Below, in pieces: positions 1 to 34,580 of a DNA stretch of 64,000 nucleotides. This stretch comes from Dolomedes plantarius (Eukaryota; Arthropoda; Arachnida; Araneae; Dolomedidae): positions 189,571,838 to 189,635,837 of the forward strand of contig OU015492.1 of NCBI GenBank assembly GCA_907164885.2, read 5' to 3'. Position numbers and translations under genes: made by a program. The notes below the pieces were generated by a model. The model was not told the DNA's origin and did not search any database. It saw only the letters and a program-made list of their open reading frames with translations. Positions within the stretch are counted from its first letter, which is position 1; each line of letters begins with the position of its first letter.

Positions 1-2400
1 TACACAAAGATAATAATAAATAATCTATTTAATTACATTAAAGACTATTAGAATTCCAAATAAGGATTTTTTAGCAGAATAAGGCCTGTTTTTCAAAAGA
101 AATTTAAAAAATCCTAGCTTTTTTCAAAATGCTCCATGCGAATTCCTTATCAAATAAAAACCTTAAATTTTTAATATTAGTTTACCATATATGTAGATAA
201 ATAAAAGTGCGAATTGCAAATTTTTTATATGAATTTAAAGCAATACATTTAGTTGTCTTTTAATCTGTCAGTATATTTTTATGTTTTTGCATGTTTTTAC
301 TTTATTTTATGTTCTAAAAATTTGAAAAACATTCGCGGTTTCAAAGAATGATGCACAGTTTTGTGACAAACACTTGCATTAACAATTCTGAGAAACTTGG
401 AAGAAATCAGAATAAAAGGAAAGCGGATGGAGCGTTTTGAAAAATTCTAGCATTTTTGAAGAATTTTTGGAAAAACAGGCCTTTTTCTTACACAAAATAC
501 TTATTTATGAATTCTAAGTGTCTTCAATGTAGTAAAAAATAATAGTTATTATTCGAATTTTGTATATAGAGTAAAAGATTAAAAATCTTAAAAAAATCTA
601 GTTTGAAAGTCCCCTGTCCCTTTAATCCCGAAATTTTGTATTAAAAGTAAGAATAAACTTTTGACTTTGGTACGGAGGATACAATACGAAGTGAACTCGG
701 ACTCAGGATTGGAAGAATATAAACATTATGATACACATGAACGACAAGACAGACAGTGTTTAAAAAGGATACAATTTAATGAATGATTTATTTAGCGGTT
801 TAAACTAATTGATGACTTGTTAGTATGTTTCATACGAACGAAATTATATTATGCTACAATTAGCAAGAGTAAAATACTGCTGGATGACCTCCCATTACTG
901 AAATATGCCTTAATGATATAGGAAGGAATAATAATTTTCGGGAGCTTAACTTCCCACAATATAAACGTGCATGATTCATGAATAATTTATAGTACACTTT
1001 TTAATAAAAAATCGAATTTTTAAATGGGGATGTAAACTGATAGGTATATGTAGTATGCTTTCATACAAAAATAAATCATTGCAATTTCAGAATATCTATT
1101 CAAAATACCACACAAAACATGCAATATACTACCCAATACAAGTAAGGAGTTTTCCACCTCAGACTCAGATGTAACCGACTGCTCTGCGTGGCATAAAGTT
1201 CTCAAATGGCCCCTCAAGGATTGCAACATGCAACATACCACCCAATACATGCAAGTAAGGAGTTGTCCACCTCAGACTCAGATGTAACCGACTGCTCTGT
1301 GCGGCATCAAGTTCTCAGATGTCCCTTCAAGGATTGCAAGCGAATAATGTCCATTTGGAGAACTAATTTGTTCATATTCTAGAATGGACACAGGCGACAT
1401 TCCACCAGGTTTCAAATGTACTGGGTAAGCGAAAGTTCGAGTGATCTGCAGCACAAGTATCTATGTCGATAGATCGAAAGCAATTGCGATAAAAACGTGA
1501 TGTCTGTGGCTCCCGAGAGTCTGCAGCAGAAATGATTATTCAACATACCTGACGTTTGTTGCCGTACTGTTGGTTCCTAAAATAATGAAGAAATGTGGCT
1601 ATCAAATGAAATGACTCCTTACCATACACCATCGGCAATCAGCGGGGATCTATGACCTGAGTGGCCTGTCTCCAGAAAAGCACTGGCTAGCCACCGGATC
1701 ATATCGGGACTCTGAATTCAAGACTGCGATTGCTTTTATCCTATGTATTGTCAAAATAAGTTATCTCTACTTATTTTCAGCTTTAAGGTACCTGCACGGG
1801 AAGTTTCATTCAATCGTACACTATTTGAGAACCTATTACGATTGGTTTTTATATTTATATTAATATTTTCATTTATTTTTATTTTTCGTCAAAGAGTGCA
1901 TCTGTAATACGAGCGATACAGGGTTGGATTCCGAAACAAATATTTCTGCTGAAGTTTTCAACGGGCATTGAATCAAAAGACAATATCTAGAATAAAGATG
2001 GGTGAAGAATATTCCTTTGGACATTCAAATAACATCTAAGAACAACGAAAGTATCAATGTGATTACAAGAAGCTATATTGTTAACTACATCATCAACCCC
2101 AAAAAAGTTAAAATGTGTTGGGAATTGCATTTGTCTGTAGCCAGGGGTGTTCCGACGATCAGTTATATCTGATGTCATCTGTGTATCCGACGTAATTACA
2201 TTGCATACACGTATAATATATTTTACTTAAATGGTGTCTTAATTTGGATTCCTAGTCGCTCCTTTCAATACATATTTAAAATATAGGCTTACCCCTTTTT
2301 AATTCCTCTCCCTTTTTAAATTCCCCCCTCACTCTAAGCGTACTGGGCAACCCCTAGGCATACAGATGTTTAATTGGTTACACTTCACAGGGTAAGGGTA
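1..2400. other. AT-rich non-coding block, probably intron of SEC14-like gene A
   Basis: No exon or transposase could be recognised in this stretch, which lies upstream of the first visible gene A exon. It is AT-rich and holds one short tandem duplication (listed separately). A short motif near 127-147 (AATGCTCCATGCGA) recurs in the inverted repeat near 17.06-17.25 kb, so repeat debris is likely. Earlier CRAL-TRIO exons of gene A may lie further upstream or be too short for me to see. Confidence 0.5.
1131..1340. repeat. Tandem duplication of a unit of about 115 bp
   Basis: Two direct copies stand side by side, about 1131-1232 and 1241-1340. Both carry the blocks ACCCAATACA, AGTAAGGAGTT, CCACCTCAGACTCAGATG and CAAGGATTGCAA, with only scattered differences. 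No coding sense was found. It looks like a simple local duplication. Confidence 0.85.
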
Positions 2401-3242
2401 CCTCAGAGCAGAGCTTCGCAACCTTTCATCTTCCACGGCACAACAACGTTTTTTTCGATAATTCCGCGGCACACCACAAGAAAAAGCTTGCAAATATATA
2501 AATTACAATAAATACGTATGTTTTTATTAGATAATAAACACAACAAAATACCTCTATGTATCAAGATAATTATAATAATTTAAGTTTTATATAAATCATT
2601 TTGAACTGTATACCAGCACAAGAACAAAAATATAAAATTATAATTTACAAGTTAAAAAATTTTCTCTTTAAATTTTTATATTAAAATTTGTTTTTTGGTC
2701 TTTACTTAAGCCTAATAAATCAAAGTTAATTTAAACATAACTAATTTATCAATGAGATATTTGAGATTGTTTTGATAAATGTGCTTTTTATATTTGCACG
2801 TTTTTTATTTGGATCTATAAAAGAAAGAGCTACAATTCATGGTCAAGGCCCTTTAAATATGATCGTTTGTCATTTTCAATTAGAACCAGTGTCGAAAAAC
2901 TTTGTTCGCATAAGTATGTCGTAGAAAATGGGAGCACAATTGCAATGTCTTTGCTGAAATTTGTGGATATTCTTTCTTAACTGAAATCCAGAAATATGAC
3001 GCTAGAGCATACATACAATGTATTGCTAACAACATGTTTTTGTTTTGTGTATAATTTGGGACCCAGAAAAATTACATATTAACAAAATGTTAGAGGAATA
3101 TTTTACTTAGAAAAATTTCTATTTAATGCGGTGGTTAATTTTTTTAATATCATAATCGATAAAATCACCGCGGCACAGTCAAGATCACCTCGCGGCACAC
3201 TAGTGTGCCACGGCACGTCGGTTGCGGAGCACTGCCTCATAG
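2401..3242. mobile_element. Non-autonomous hAT-like element with 8-bp target site duplication
   Basis: Short terminal inverted repeats are seen: the left end at 2409 begins CAGAGCTTCGCAACC, and the right end at 3234 read in reverse begins CAGTGCTCCGCAACC. The flanking 8-mers are CCTCAGAG (2401-2408) and CCTCATAG (3235-3242), 7 of 8 identical. Eight-base target duplications and CAG-type ends are typical of the hAT superfamily. Sub-terminal repeats of the CGGCACAC type follow both ends, including a 16-bp palindrome GGCACACTAGTGTGCC near 3195-3210. The interior is AT-rich with no transposase reading frame, so the element is non-autonomous. It lies upstream of the first visible gene A exon, presumably in an intron. 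Confidence 0.8.
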
Positions 3243-3964
3243 TAAGAGAGGACCACAAGAACATCAAAATAATAACCATCCGGGATCTTTTAGGAGATGT
3301 TTTCACGATTCGAGTAAATATTAAAGACTAACATGTGTATTAACATGCTTAAATATTTTATTAAATTAAAAGAGTCCATGATTTGCCTTACAGATTTTGC
3401 CCCTATAGAGACACCTTGAAATAGAGGAAATCTGGTGTAGTGTGTTTTAAACGTTCATCAATTTCTATGGTGGACGAAATGTATAAAATGAATCCTATTG
3501 CAAGGTGCAGAAAAGCTGAGGCTATATGAAAATACCATTTTTATTGGATTAGCAACATTTATGTAGCTGTAAATAGAAGATTTCCTCCATAGGTTAACAT
3601 TGAAGTGAGCGAATCTGTTATGGTTAATACACAACAATTTTAAGTGGATGCAGATACTCGTTCTTATCATTTTTATTTAACAAACTTCAGTTTAAGTGAA
3701 TAATGTGCTTGATGGAAGAGAATTTTGACAAGAATCATCGATGCGTGACACACAAATCATGTTTCTATTTATTTTGTTCCCAGTTATTACGCTGATGTGA
3801 TAGAGAAAAATTAAACTACTCTTTTGTAAAAACGGGGATTAAAACCCAGGTTGAGGACAAAATTTTATCTTGCACACACAATTCTGATAAATATGCAAAT
3901 TTATACAATAGGGATATTCCCTGTTCTTACTTTATTGTGAAGCAATAAGTACTGTTTTTTGCAG
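3243..3964. other. Non-coding, presumed intron of gene A
   Basis: AT-rich sequence with no recognisable element, ending in a TTTTTTGCAG acceptor at the gene A exon that starts at 3965. Small reading frames here match nothing I recognise. Confidence 0.5.
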
Positions 3965-26890
<22,926 letters not shown>

Positions 26891-28099
26891 ATGAAACGTT
26901 AACAACCAAGAACATTTAAAAGCATGTTATCAGCATTGCACTGCCATATATAATACAAATTTGAAATAAGAATTCAGAGCTAAACGTTTTTCCTCGGAGT
27001 TCAGTGGATCGACTGTCGGTGTGATTCCAATATCCAGTGGTATTATTTTACTAATATATTATTACATTTTTTCTCAGTTAAAATAAAATATCCTACAGTA
27101 ACTGCAAAATCTGTAATTTAATAAAATCAGTTTTTTTTTTGCTTATTAGTGTGTTCACTGTTTTATGTCGTCAGTTTGAAGGTCTGATTCTTTTTCAATA
27201 TGACAAATATAGTTATACAAATAATTTATAACAATAGCTCTACAAATTATATTATGTTCCGTAAGTCGGATTAAGCTCTAAATATAATCAAAGGCTTCAT
27301 TAGCAAAGCAATGTGTCCATTAAGTCGATAAGAAAAACTAATTTAAATATTGGGTTGTTTTCATTCTTTCAGGAGCAGGTGATGAAACTATCATTTTATT
27401 CTTCTTACAAGGAATGCAAAAAAAAATCATATCGGATCTCGTCGCAATAAGGGGACATCGTCAATATTTTACATATTCGACATCACAAACCGCGAATGGT
27501 CAAAATATACTTAATTAGGTATAGACAGAGATTTTTCTCTAAATAGATATACTGGCGATAGTTTAATGTGCAAACCGTTGTCCTTCGGTACTAGAGACCG
27601 AGTACTTAGCCCCATTGGATGCTTGTAAGAATTCGGAATCAGCATTAAACTTTTGTTTCGGAGAAGTTATACTATGAGCAACAAAAAATTACCATTATGA
27701 TAGAAAATAAAATAAAATAAATCCACAGTTAAAAGTAAAAGCATCAGCACAGTTACAACTTTGATAGTATGCAATTTATGAATAGCTGAAAATTTCAAAG
27801 TGAGCCTTATAGAAAGCTTGTGATATCAGACATTACGGCTAAAAGCCTAAGAGAGAACATCTACTGACAATTCAAGCAAAGATAAATAAATACGCCAGTA
27901 CAATTGTGTGTACTTACCATACTTGGTCCTAATTGACGTAAGTACATTCTAGACATCACCTTCTGGGATCTCAAGCATATCTGGGGTACGTCAGAGAGTG
28001 AAGACAGGCCCTTATTAGGCTAGTCATACAGCCACATTCCATACATGCACAAAATAATGAAAGATGGTGCCACATTAAGCTCTGTCGACAAACACTTAA
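26891..28099. other. Gene A 3' flank and intergenic DNA
   Basis: Apart from the polyadenylation candidates nothing recognisable was found. Confidence 0.5.
27082..27125 (+). promoter_or_regulatory. Candidate polyadenylation signals of gene A
   Basis: AATAAA hexamers occur at 27082-27087 and 27120-27125, about 190 and 230 bases after the stop codon, the latter followed by a T-rich run. AATAAA is frequent in such AT-rich DNA, so this is only a candidate. Confidence 0.35.
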
Positions 28100-28646
<547 letters not shown>

Positions 28647-28831
28647 GAATATCCTCCCCCATCAGAGAAGAGGCTCACCAACAATACCTGCATTGGAGGA
28701 TAGACTCACCCAGATGAGTGAGGAAAAATGGGCGTTACAAAAATTTGGAAAAACCTATGTTAAAAAATTATCAGTAATAGTTAAAAAAATTTAAAGATCA
28801 CGTGACGAGACCTCAGTACATGAGTAAAATA

Positions 28832-28868
28832 CACTGCTGGCCACCCAAAATGCAACACCAAGAAAGAC
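28832..28868. repeat. Isolated Tc1 terminal repeat
   Basis: CACTGCTGGCCACCCAAAAT and the following 17 bases match the left end of the full Tc1 copies at 29154, 44195 and 51658, preceded by TA. The rest of that element is missing; a TTAA-starting sequence follows directly. Confidence 0.8.
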
Positions 28869-29150
28869 TTAACCTTCGTGCTGTGTTCGGGTCCATTTTG
28901 ACCCAAAAGCTATTTAATTTTGTAATAAAATTAAAAATAAAATGGATATTAGGTTACCGCTTCATGAATGTGGTCATTTTGCTATTAGATGAAATATACT
29001 CATTTTTTGTTTTGATTGCAACATAAGCCTATTTGTCAAAAAAAGGTTTACGTACACTGTATTCGGGTCCATTTGGACCCCTATGCTAAAATACATATAT
29101 TAATTTTAACAATTTTCAGAAGTATCTTATTTATAGTATGTAGAGTATAT
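28869..29150. repeat. Possible piggyBac-type end with GGGTCC palindromes
   Basis: It starts TTAACCTTCGTGCTGTG, like a piggyBac end, and holds GGGTCCATTTTGACCC at 28889-28904 and the perfect palindrome GGGTCCATTTGGACCC at 29065-29080, each preceded by TGTRTTC. No opposite end with TTAA was seen, so it may be a fragment. Confidence 0.5.
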
Positions 29151-29153
29151 ATA

Positions 29154-30587
29154 AACTGCTGGCCACCCAAATTACAACACCAAGAAAGACAAGAGATATC
29201 ACAACAAAATTTATTTTGTAGATAACATGTTGACCAAGTATCAAATGATTAAATTTATATACTTCTGTGAAGTGTGGTTCCTGCTAAAATCAGTAGCCAG
29301 AGTAGCCGCCATTGTTGGAGATCACCGCTGCCACACGCCTCGGCATTGATTCAAAGAGACTTTGGATACAGCAAACTGGTTGCTTCTTCTGCTGTACTCT
29401 TGGGGTACAGCAGAAGAAGCAACTTCCACACGCTGCCAAAGTTGATCTGCTGTGGAAGCTGGGGATGGAATCTGGGTCAATCGTAGAACAACCATGGACC
29501 ACATGTTTTCTATCCGTGAAAGATCTGGAGAGCGAGGCGACCAGGGAAGCAATTCAATCTGGCGATTGACGAAGAACCGTTGGACAATGCGTGCCACGTG
29601 TGGTCGCGCATTATCCTGTTGAAATATGGCTGTGGGCAAGCCCTGAAGGTAAGGAAGGGCAACTGGCTCCAACACCTCGGAGATGTAGCGCTGGCTGTTT
29701 AAAGTACCGGCAATGCGTACTAGAGGTGTGCGAGAGTGATATCCAATACCGCCCCATACCATAATACCCAGTGCAGGACCAGTGTGGCGGTGCATAACGC
29801 AGCTGTTCAGCATCCTCTCTTCACGGTGTCTCCAGACTCGAATGCGACCATCGTGGTGTTGCAGACAGAAGCGTGACTCGTCAGTAAAGACAATTTCATT
29901 CCATTCTGCCGTCCACATCCTTCTGTCATCGCACCATTGGAGGCGGTTACGTCTGTGTTTCTGCGTCAAGGGTAGACAAAGCAATGGACGTCTTGCGGAC
30001 AGACCACTCTGCTGTAAACGGCGTCGAATGGTACGCGGAGACACTGGACGATGCGTTACAGACTGCATGTGCTGTGCTATGGTTCGTTATGTGACTGAGC
30101 GATCCGTCACTGCCATGCGCACAATTTGCCTGTCATCACGGGAAGTGGTGCGCTGAGGTGGATGCGATCGAACACGCCGGTCCGTCGTACCCTCCTGCAT
30201 CCAACGATCACATATCCGCATTACAGTTGTTTGGTTTCGTCCAACATGACTACCGATTTCCCTGAAAGATAATCCACAATATCGGTAGGTCACTATCCTT
30301 CCTCTGTCGAACTAGGATACTTGATCAAAAGATGATCGCTGTTTTCGACGAGGCATAATTGATCTTTTTTTGAAAAAACCACAAGAAAAACACAATTGCC
30401 GAACTTGAAATCGTCGAAATCTCGAAGCCTTAAATAGTGCTTTGAAGTGGCGCCACAGGCGCGGGTGATGTGCGTCTGCGCTGAAATTCTAATCATTTGC
30501 GTATTTCACCTCCGCTAATGCATGTTGTAAATTTCATGTTATTTGCATGTTTACTTCAGGGTGTTGCATTCACAGTGGCCAGCAGTG
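29154..30587 (-). mobile_element. Tc1-like element, defective copy
   Basis: Ends of the CACTGCTGGCC type (left start mutated) are preceded and followed by TA. It is nested in the LTR-flanked element. It is a sister of the copies at 44195-45603 and 51658-53065, all on the same strand. Confidence 0.9.
29322..30340 (-). pseudogene. Tc1-like transposase, multiply broken
   Basis: Reading down from about 30340: the HTH region has a stop just before FDRGRIVTYRYCGLSF, another stop sits before RTIAQHMQSVT, and the central part is open with VFTDESRF and IFQQDNARPH (catalytic aspartates) and SPDLSRIENMW (glutamate). Near the C-terminus a 19-base inverted duplication at 29379-29423 shifts the frame, so SAVPQE is followed by unrelated residues. 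Family length is about 345 residues; here no frame covers more than 248. Confidence 0.9.
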
Positions 30588-32358
30588 TATTTCACTGAGA
30601 ACATAAAAAATCACTTTAAGAAAAACAAATAAATTTAAGTTAAAAAAATCTACATACTTATCATCTGAAAGAATGCTGAACTGGGTGGCCGACCCCAGTC
30701 AACACAAATCTCAGAAGAAAATCAATTAAATTTACCTTAAAAAAAATTTTTACATTACAAAAAAAATTGCTTGAAATATACATTGAAAATAATTTCTGTC
30801 ACCACCCCGAGTCAATCAATACAAATAGCAAAATTTGACAAGAAATCAAAAAACAAAAAAATTATTAAGTAATAAAAGTATAATTTGACAATAATTCAAA
30901 ATTCAAACTCTGTGACATTTCTCTTGAACTTTAACTACTATGGAGTGTGTCAAAAATAATTTTCATTCATATATTTCTTTTCTGAATGTAATGAACTATC
31001 TGTCCATCATAACTTGGTAGTCTTTTCACAACCTGAGGCAGAGTCATTACTATGTTAAGGAAATTACAGTACACATAAAATTACAAATACACATAAAAAA
31101 TTACACTTGTAACAAAACAATACCTTTGTAAACCTTGACTTGTAACAAATCAATACTTTTGTATGTAAGTATATAATAAAAATCACACTTATATATTATA
31201 TAAATTTATACAAAAATTATAGAACATTTATTACACTATTTCATGTCAAACCACTCAATCAATTAAAAATCTTCATTATTTCAAATTCTTATTCCTTATA
31301 TTTAGTTTCATATCTTTATATTTCTTATTATTCTAATTTCAATATTCATTATACTCATTTTTATTCTAACATTATTTATCTTTTCAAAAAAATTCTTGTA
31401 ACGAGGAATTCGTTCCAGAAATAGTTAATTTGGTTGGGCTCATAGTGCACGTTAAATTAATGTTATCTCTAATTCTAAATAGTTGTCCCTTAAAATAAAA
31501 TAGCGTAATGTCTATACCGTTCCCTCGTCGTGTGTGTTCTTGAGAATTTTAGCCGTTGCCCATTTATCTTAAACCGTAAAACTCCAACTATAACGTGCTT
31601 AACAAGAGGTTAGTCTAAGGATTCCCTTGTTAAGTTTCACTAAAATGCACTTTTTATGGCTGATAATTGCAGGGTGTGTCATGTGGACATCCAACTAACT
31701 TTTGTCCACGCACGCCGTGTAAGTTAGCTCACTAAATTATAATTCTCCACTTTTTCCTTTGAAGCACCTTTGAAGACTTGTTGACATTGTTATGAAGATA
31801 GACGAAAAGAGGAAAAAAGAACACTCTTGTAAGCTGCACTTTTGGCGTCACATGACACAGTTATTAAACATCTTTTCTTCTTGAAGCATTACTGTGGAAC
31901 ACCCGATTTTTTAAAAAAAACTTTCACAGATAATCACACACACCCGAATTGAAGAACTGACGTCAAACGGATAGATGTAAACAAGCTTCCCAGGGGGAAA
32001 AAATCATCGGCACTGACCTTGTTGAACTCGCCGAATTGGAAAAAATGACCACGGCTGCCTGGCACGGTGAAGTTCAAACGCTAAACAACCGGAAAATCAG
32101 AAATGTTTCAGCCGACGTTGAATTGGAGTCCTTTTCATGAGGAGAAAAGCTGAAATCTCCCACTTGTCAAACACCACTCGTGATAGCGTAAAGTCCGCAA
32201 AATGTATGCTGGGATAGAAGACAAATAGCTTTCAGCACCTCCATGACCCGGCGCCGCGCAGGTTGAAAAAGAATGAAGCGCTTCCGCCTGCGTTCTTATT
32301 GGGAGTCGCTTGGATTTTTCCGCTTAGATTTCTTGAAATCCTGCCGACTAATCTTTAA
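30588..32358. other. Interior of the LTR-flanked element, non-coding
   Basis: AT-rich to about 31500, then a more balanced composition. No gag, protease, reverse transcriptase or transposase motif was seen on either strand. Residual interior of the 28220-32792 element. Confidence 0.5.
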
Positions 32359-32792
32359 TATACCAACCCAGTCCCATGTTAACGGAGACCGGAGTCGACA
32401 TGTCACACCTCAGAAATCTGTAGTCGTGACCAAGAATATGAATCTCTTCGTTTAAACAATATATTTATTTATTCATTTTTTAACATCGATGACGGCGGTT
32501 TACTAGGCAACAGAAATCCGTAGAGTGCACACCTCTACATGACGTAGGATCTTTTATAGAATTTTTGAGGTCTCTCATCATGTGATCCTGAAAAGAAATA
32601 CTAGTTGGTTAGCTCTGACTCAGGTGTTAGAGGTGACGTATTATATTACGTAAAGATGCGCTAGAAATTACAATTTTCGGGGGTCGCTACGCAGATGCTT
32701 TGTTCTTTAAATCAGAAACGAAAATAGCTCAAACGCAACAACGCCAAAGGCAATTGAGAATTTGAATTGAATATAGGGTTTTTTATGTTATA
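32359..32792 (-). repeat. LTR-like direct repeat, right copy
   Basis: Partner of 28220-28646; it is the 5' LTR in element orientation and abuts a (TA)n tract at 32797-32839. Confidence 0.85.
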
Positions 32793-32794
32793 TA

Positions 32795-32841
<47 letters not shown>

Positions 32842-34336
32842 GTACCTTGGAATTATAGAACACTATGTCACAATGTTTGAATTTCAATGTTTGTTTTTCC
32901 CCACTATTATAATCCCATAGATATTAGCAATTTGGGGGAAAATAGTTCAACTACGTTCATTTTTATTTTTTCAAAATATTTCTGACTATATTTACATGGC
33001 TGGCCGAGTAAAATAGCAGGAACTACACGTTTTGTTTTTCTTGAAATTTTACTCTCGCCAGAATTTCCTTGTTCCTTACATTTATTAACAATTCACTTCT
33101 TTTGAAGTTTTTGCATTTTCCTTGGTGTATTTTCAATTTCCTTTTTTTATAGCTACACTCGTAGTCAATATTATTACGTACTATAATAAGCAATAAGTAA
33201 CTTAAGCAATATAAGGAAGAGGACGAACTTACCGTTTTAAAATACAGACTCTTAACTTACCGAGGGGATGTATGCAAAGAATGAAATTCCTAGACATGCC
33301 ATAATGACATGTTGTGTATTTTTGACTAAACACCATGGAGATAGGGAGAACACTAATTACAGATCATGTGGCGTGTGGCGCACTGTAGTACAGTTTAAAA
33401 AAACTGTTGTATATTCGCTCTTGTTCCTCCAAGAATAGAGTATTCAGATTTCAGCTATTTTCAAGTAGTCCGTATATTAATGCTGCTGTGAACTAACCCA
33501 GTTGGATTCCCTCCGCTCAATGTTAACCTATAGAGAAAATGTGTCTACTAAATTACAGCTACATAAATGCTGAACAGCTACATAAATGCTGAAAATCAAA
33601 TAAAAATGACATTTTCAGATAGCCTGAACTTTTCCTCACCTAGCAACAGGATTCTTTTTATAAATTTCTTCCACCAAAAGAATATAGGAGCATTTAAAAC
33701 ACACTATACCAGATTTTTTCCCCAAATAATTTAAATTTTTAAATTTTATTTGCATTTTATTAAAAACGAAAAATGCCCCAAATGGGTAAAATTTCTTTAT
33801 TACGGAGCACTATTTTTTAGAAAAAAATCTTTAAATCGGATGTCGGCAATCCTCGAACAAGTTTTCTCTATATCTTAACATTGAGATGAACGAATCCAAT
33901 ATGATTAGTGCAAAGCAGCCGTAAATGCTAATTTCAAGATATAAAATGTGCATATAAATGTAAAAGGGGCAATATGGGGTTGTTAACATTATCAATGCAT
34001 AGATATAAAAAAAAATTCGTATTCTCAGATTTAAGTATTACTAGAAAAGCTCAAGGGACATTGTAAGGAGGATAGACTCTCTTCTAATTTTTAAGGGTGA
34101 TACATTTTTCAAGAAATGCCTAAATACATGTCGTTTTTATTTTCCAAATTTGTCGTTTTTATTTTCGGGGCACTTGTATTTTAATACAGTCGAGCTTAAT
34201 CCACGAGAATTTGTAATTGCTTTCTAGGGGGCCACTCTATAGAGGAATCAGCCCCACCCCCTGGTGCCACCTCAATGTTCGTCGAGCATTCCGGAATCTG
34301 GGGATGAAGGTGTACCTTTTCCTACCCTTTTTGACA
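32793..34336. other. (TA)n tract followed by AT-rich intergenic DNA
   Basis: (TA)n at about 32797-32839. After it no gene is seen. A single Tigger-like end, ACAGTCGAGCTTAATCCACG, lies near 34186-34205 without a clear partner. Confidence 0.5.
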
Positions 34337-34455
34337 TTTTAGAAGGTCTTAGACATGTCTTAGAAGGTCTTAGAAATGTCTTTAGAAGGTCTTAGAAATG
34401 TCTTTAGAAGGTCTTAGAAATGTCGAAGGTCTTTCGACATTTTAGAAGGTCGCTC
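34337..34455. repeat. Tandem repeat with unit of about 22 bases
   Basis: Unit TTTAGAAGGTCTTAGAAATG plus TC repeated about four times with variants, ending in a broken copy TTTTAGAAGGTCGCTC. An inverted stretch GACATTTTAGAAGG occurs at both edges. Confidence 0.9.
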
Positions 34456-34489
34456 TACAGATTTAACGTGCCCATATCCAGCCCAAACA

Positions 34490-34580
34490 CGAAGGTATTT
34501 AATGGAGTTCGTCCGGATTCGAACCAACCAAACCCAGGTCCAGGACCAACCCGCTACCACTGGGCTGCATCGCACACGGG
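34490..34580 (-). repeat. tRNA-like SINE head, minus strand
   Basis: In reverse orientation AGCCCAGTGGTAGCGGG (A box) is followed about 40 bases on by GGTTCGAATCC (B box, 34515-34525). The acceptor stem does not pair, so this is not annotated as a tRNA gene. Confidence 0.6.

Noticed and set aside
1370..1430. Possible small exon between TATTCTAG and GTAAGC
   Set aside because: No frame fits the SEC14-like family or any other known motif, and no partner exon is visible.
29274..30156. Plus-strand frames over the Tc1 elements (also at 52320-52766 and 57441-57770)
   Set aside because: They are antisense shadows of the minus-strand transposases.
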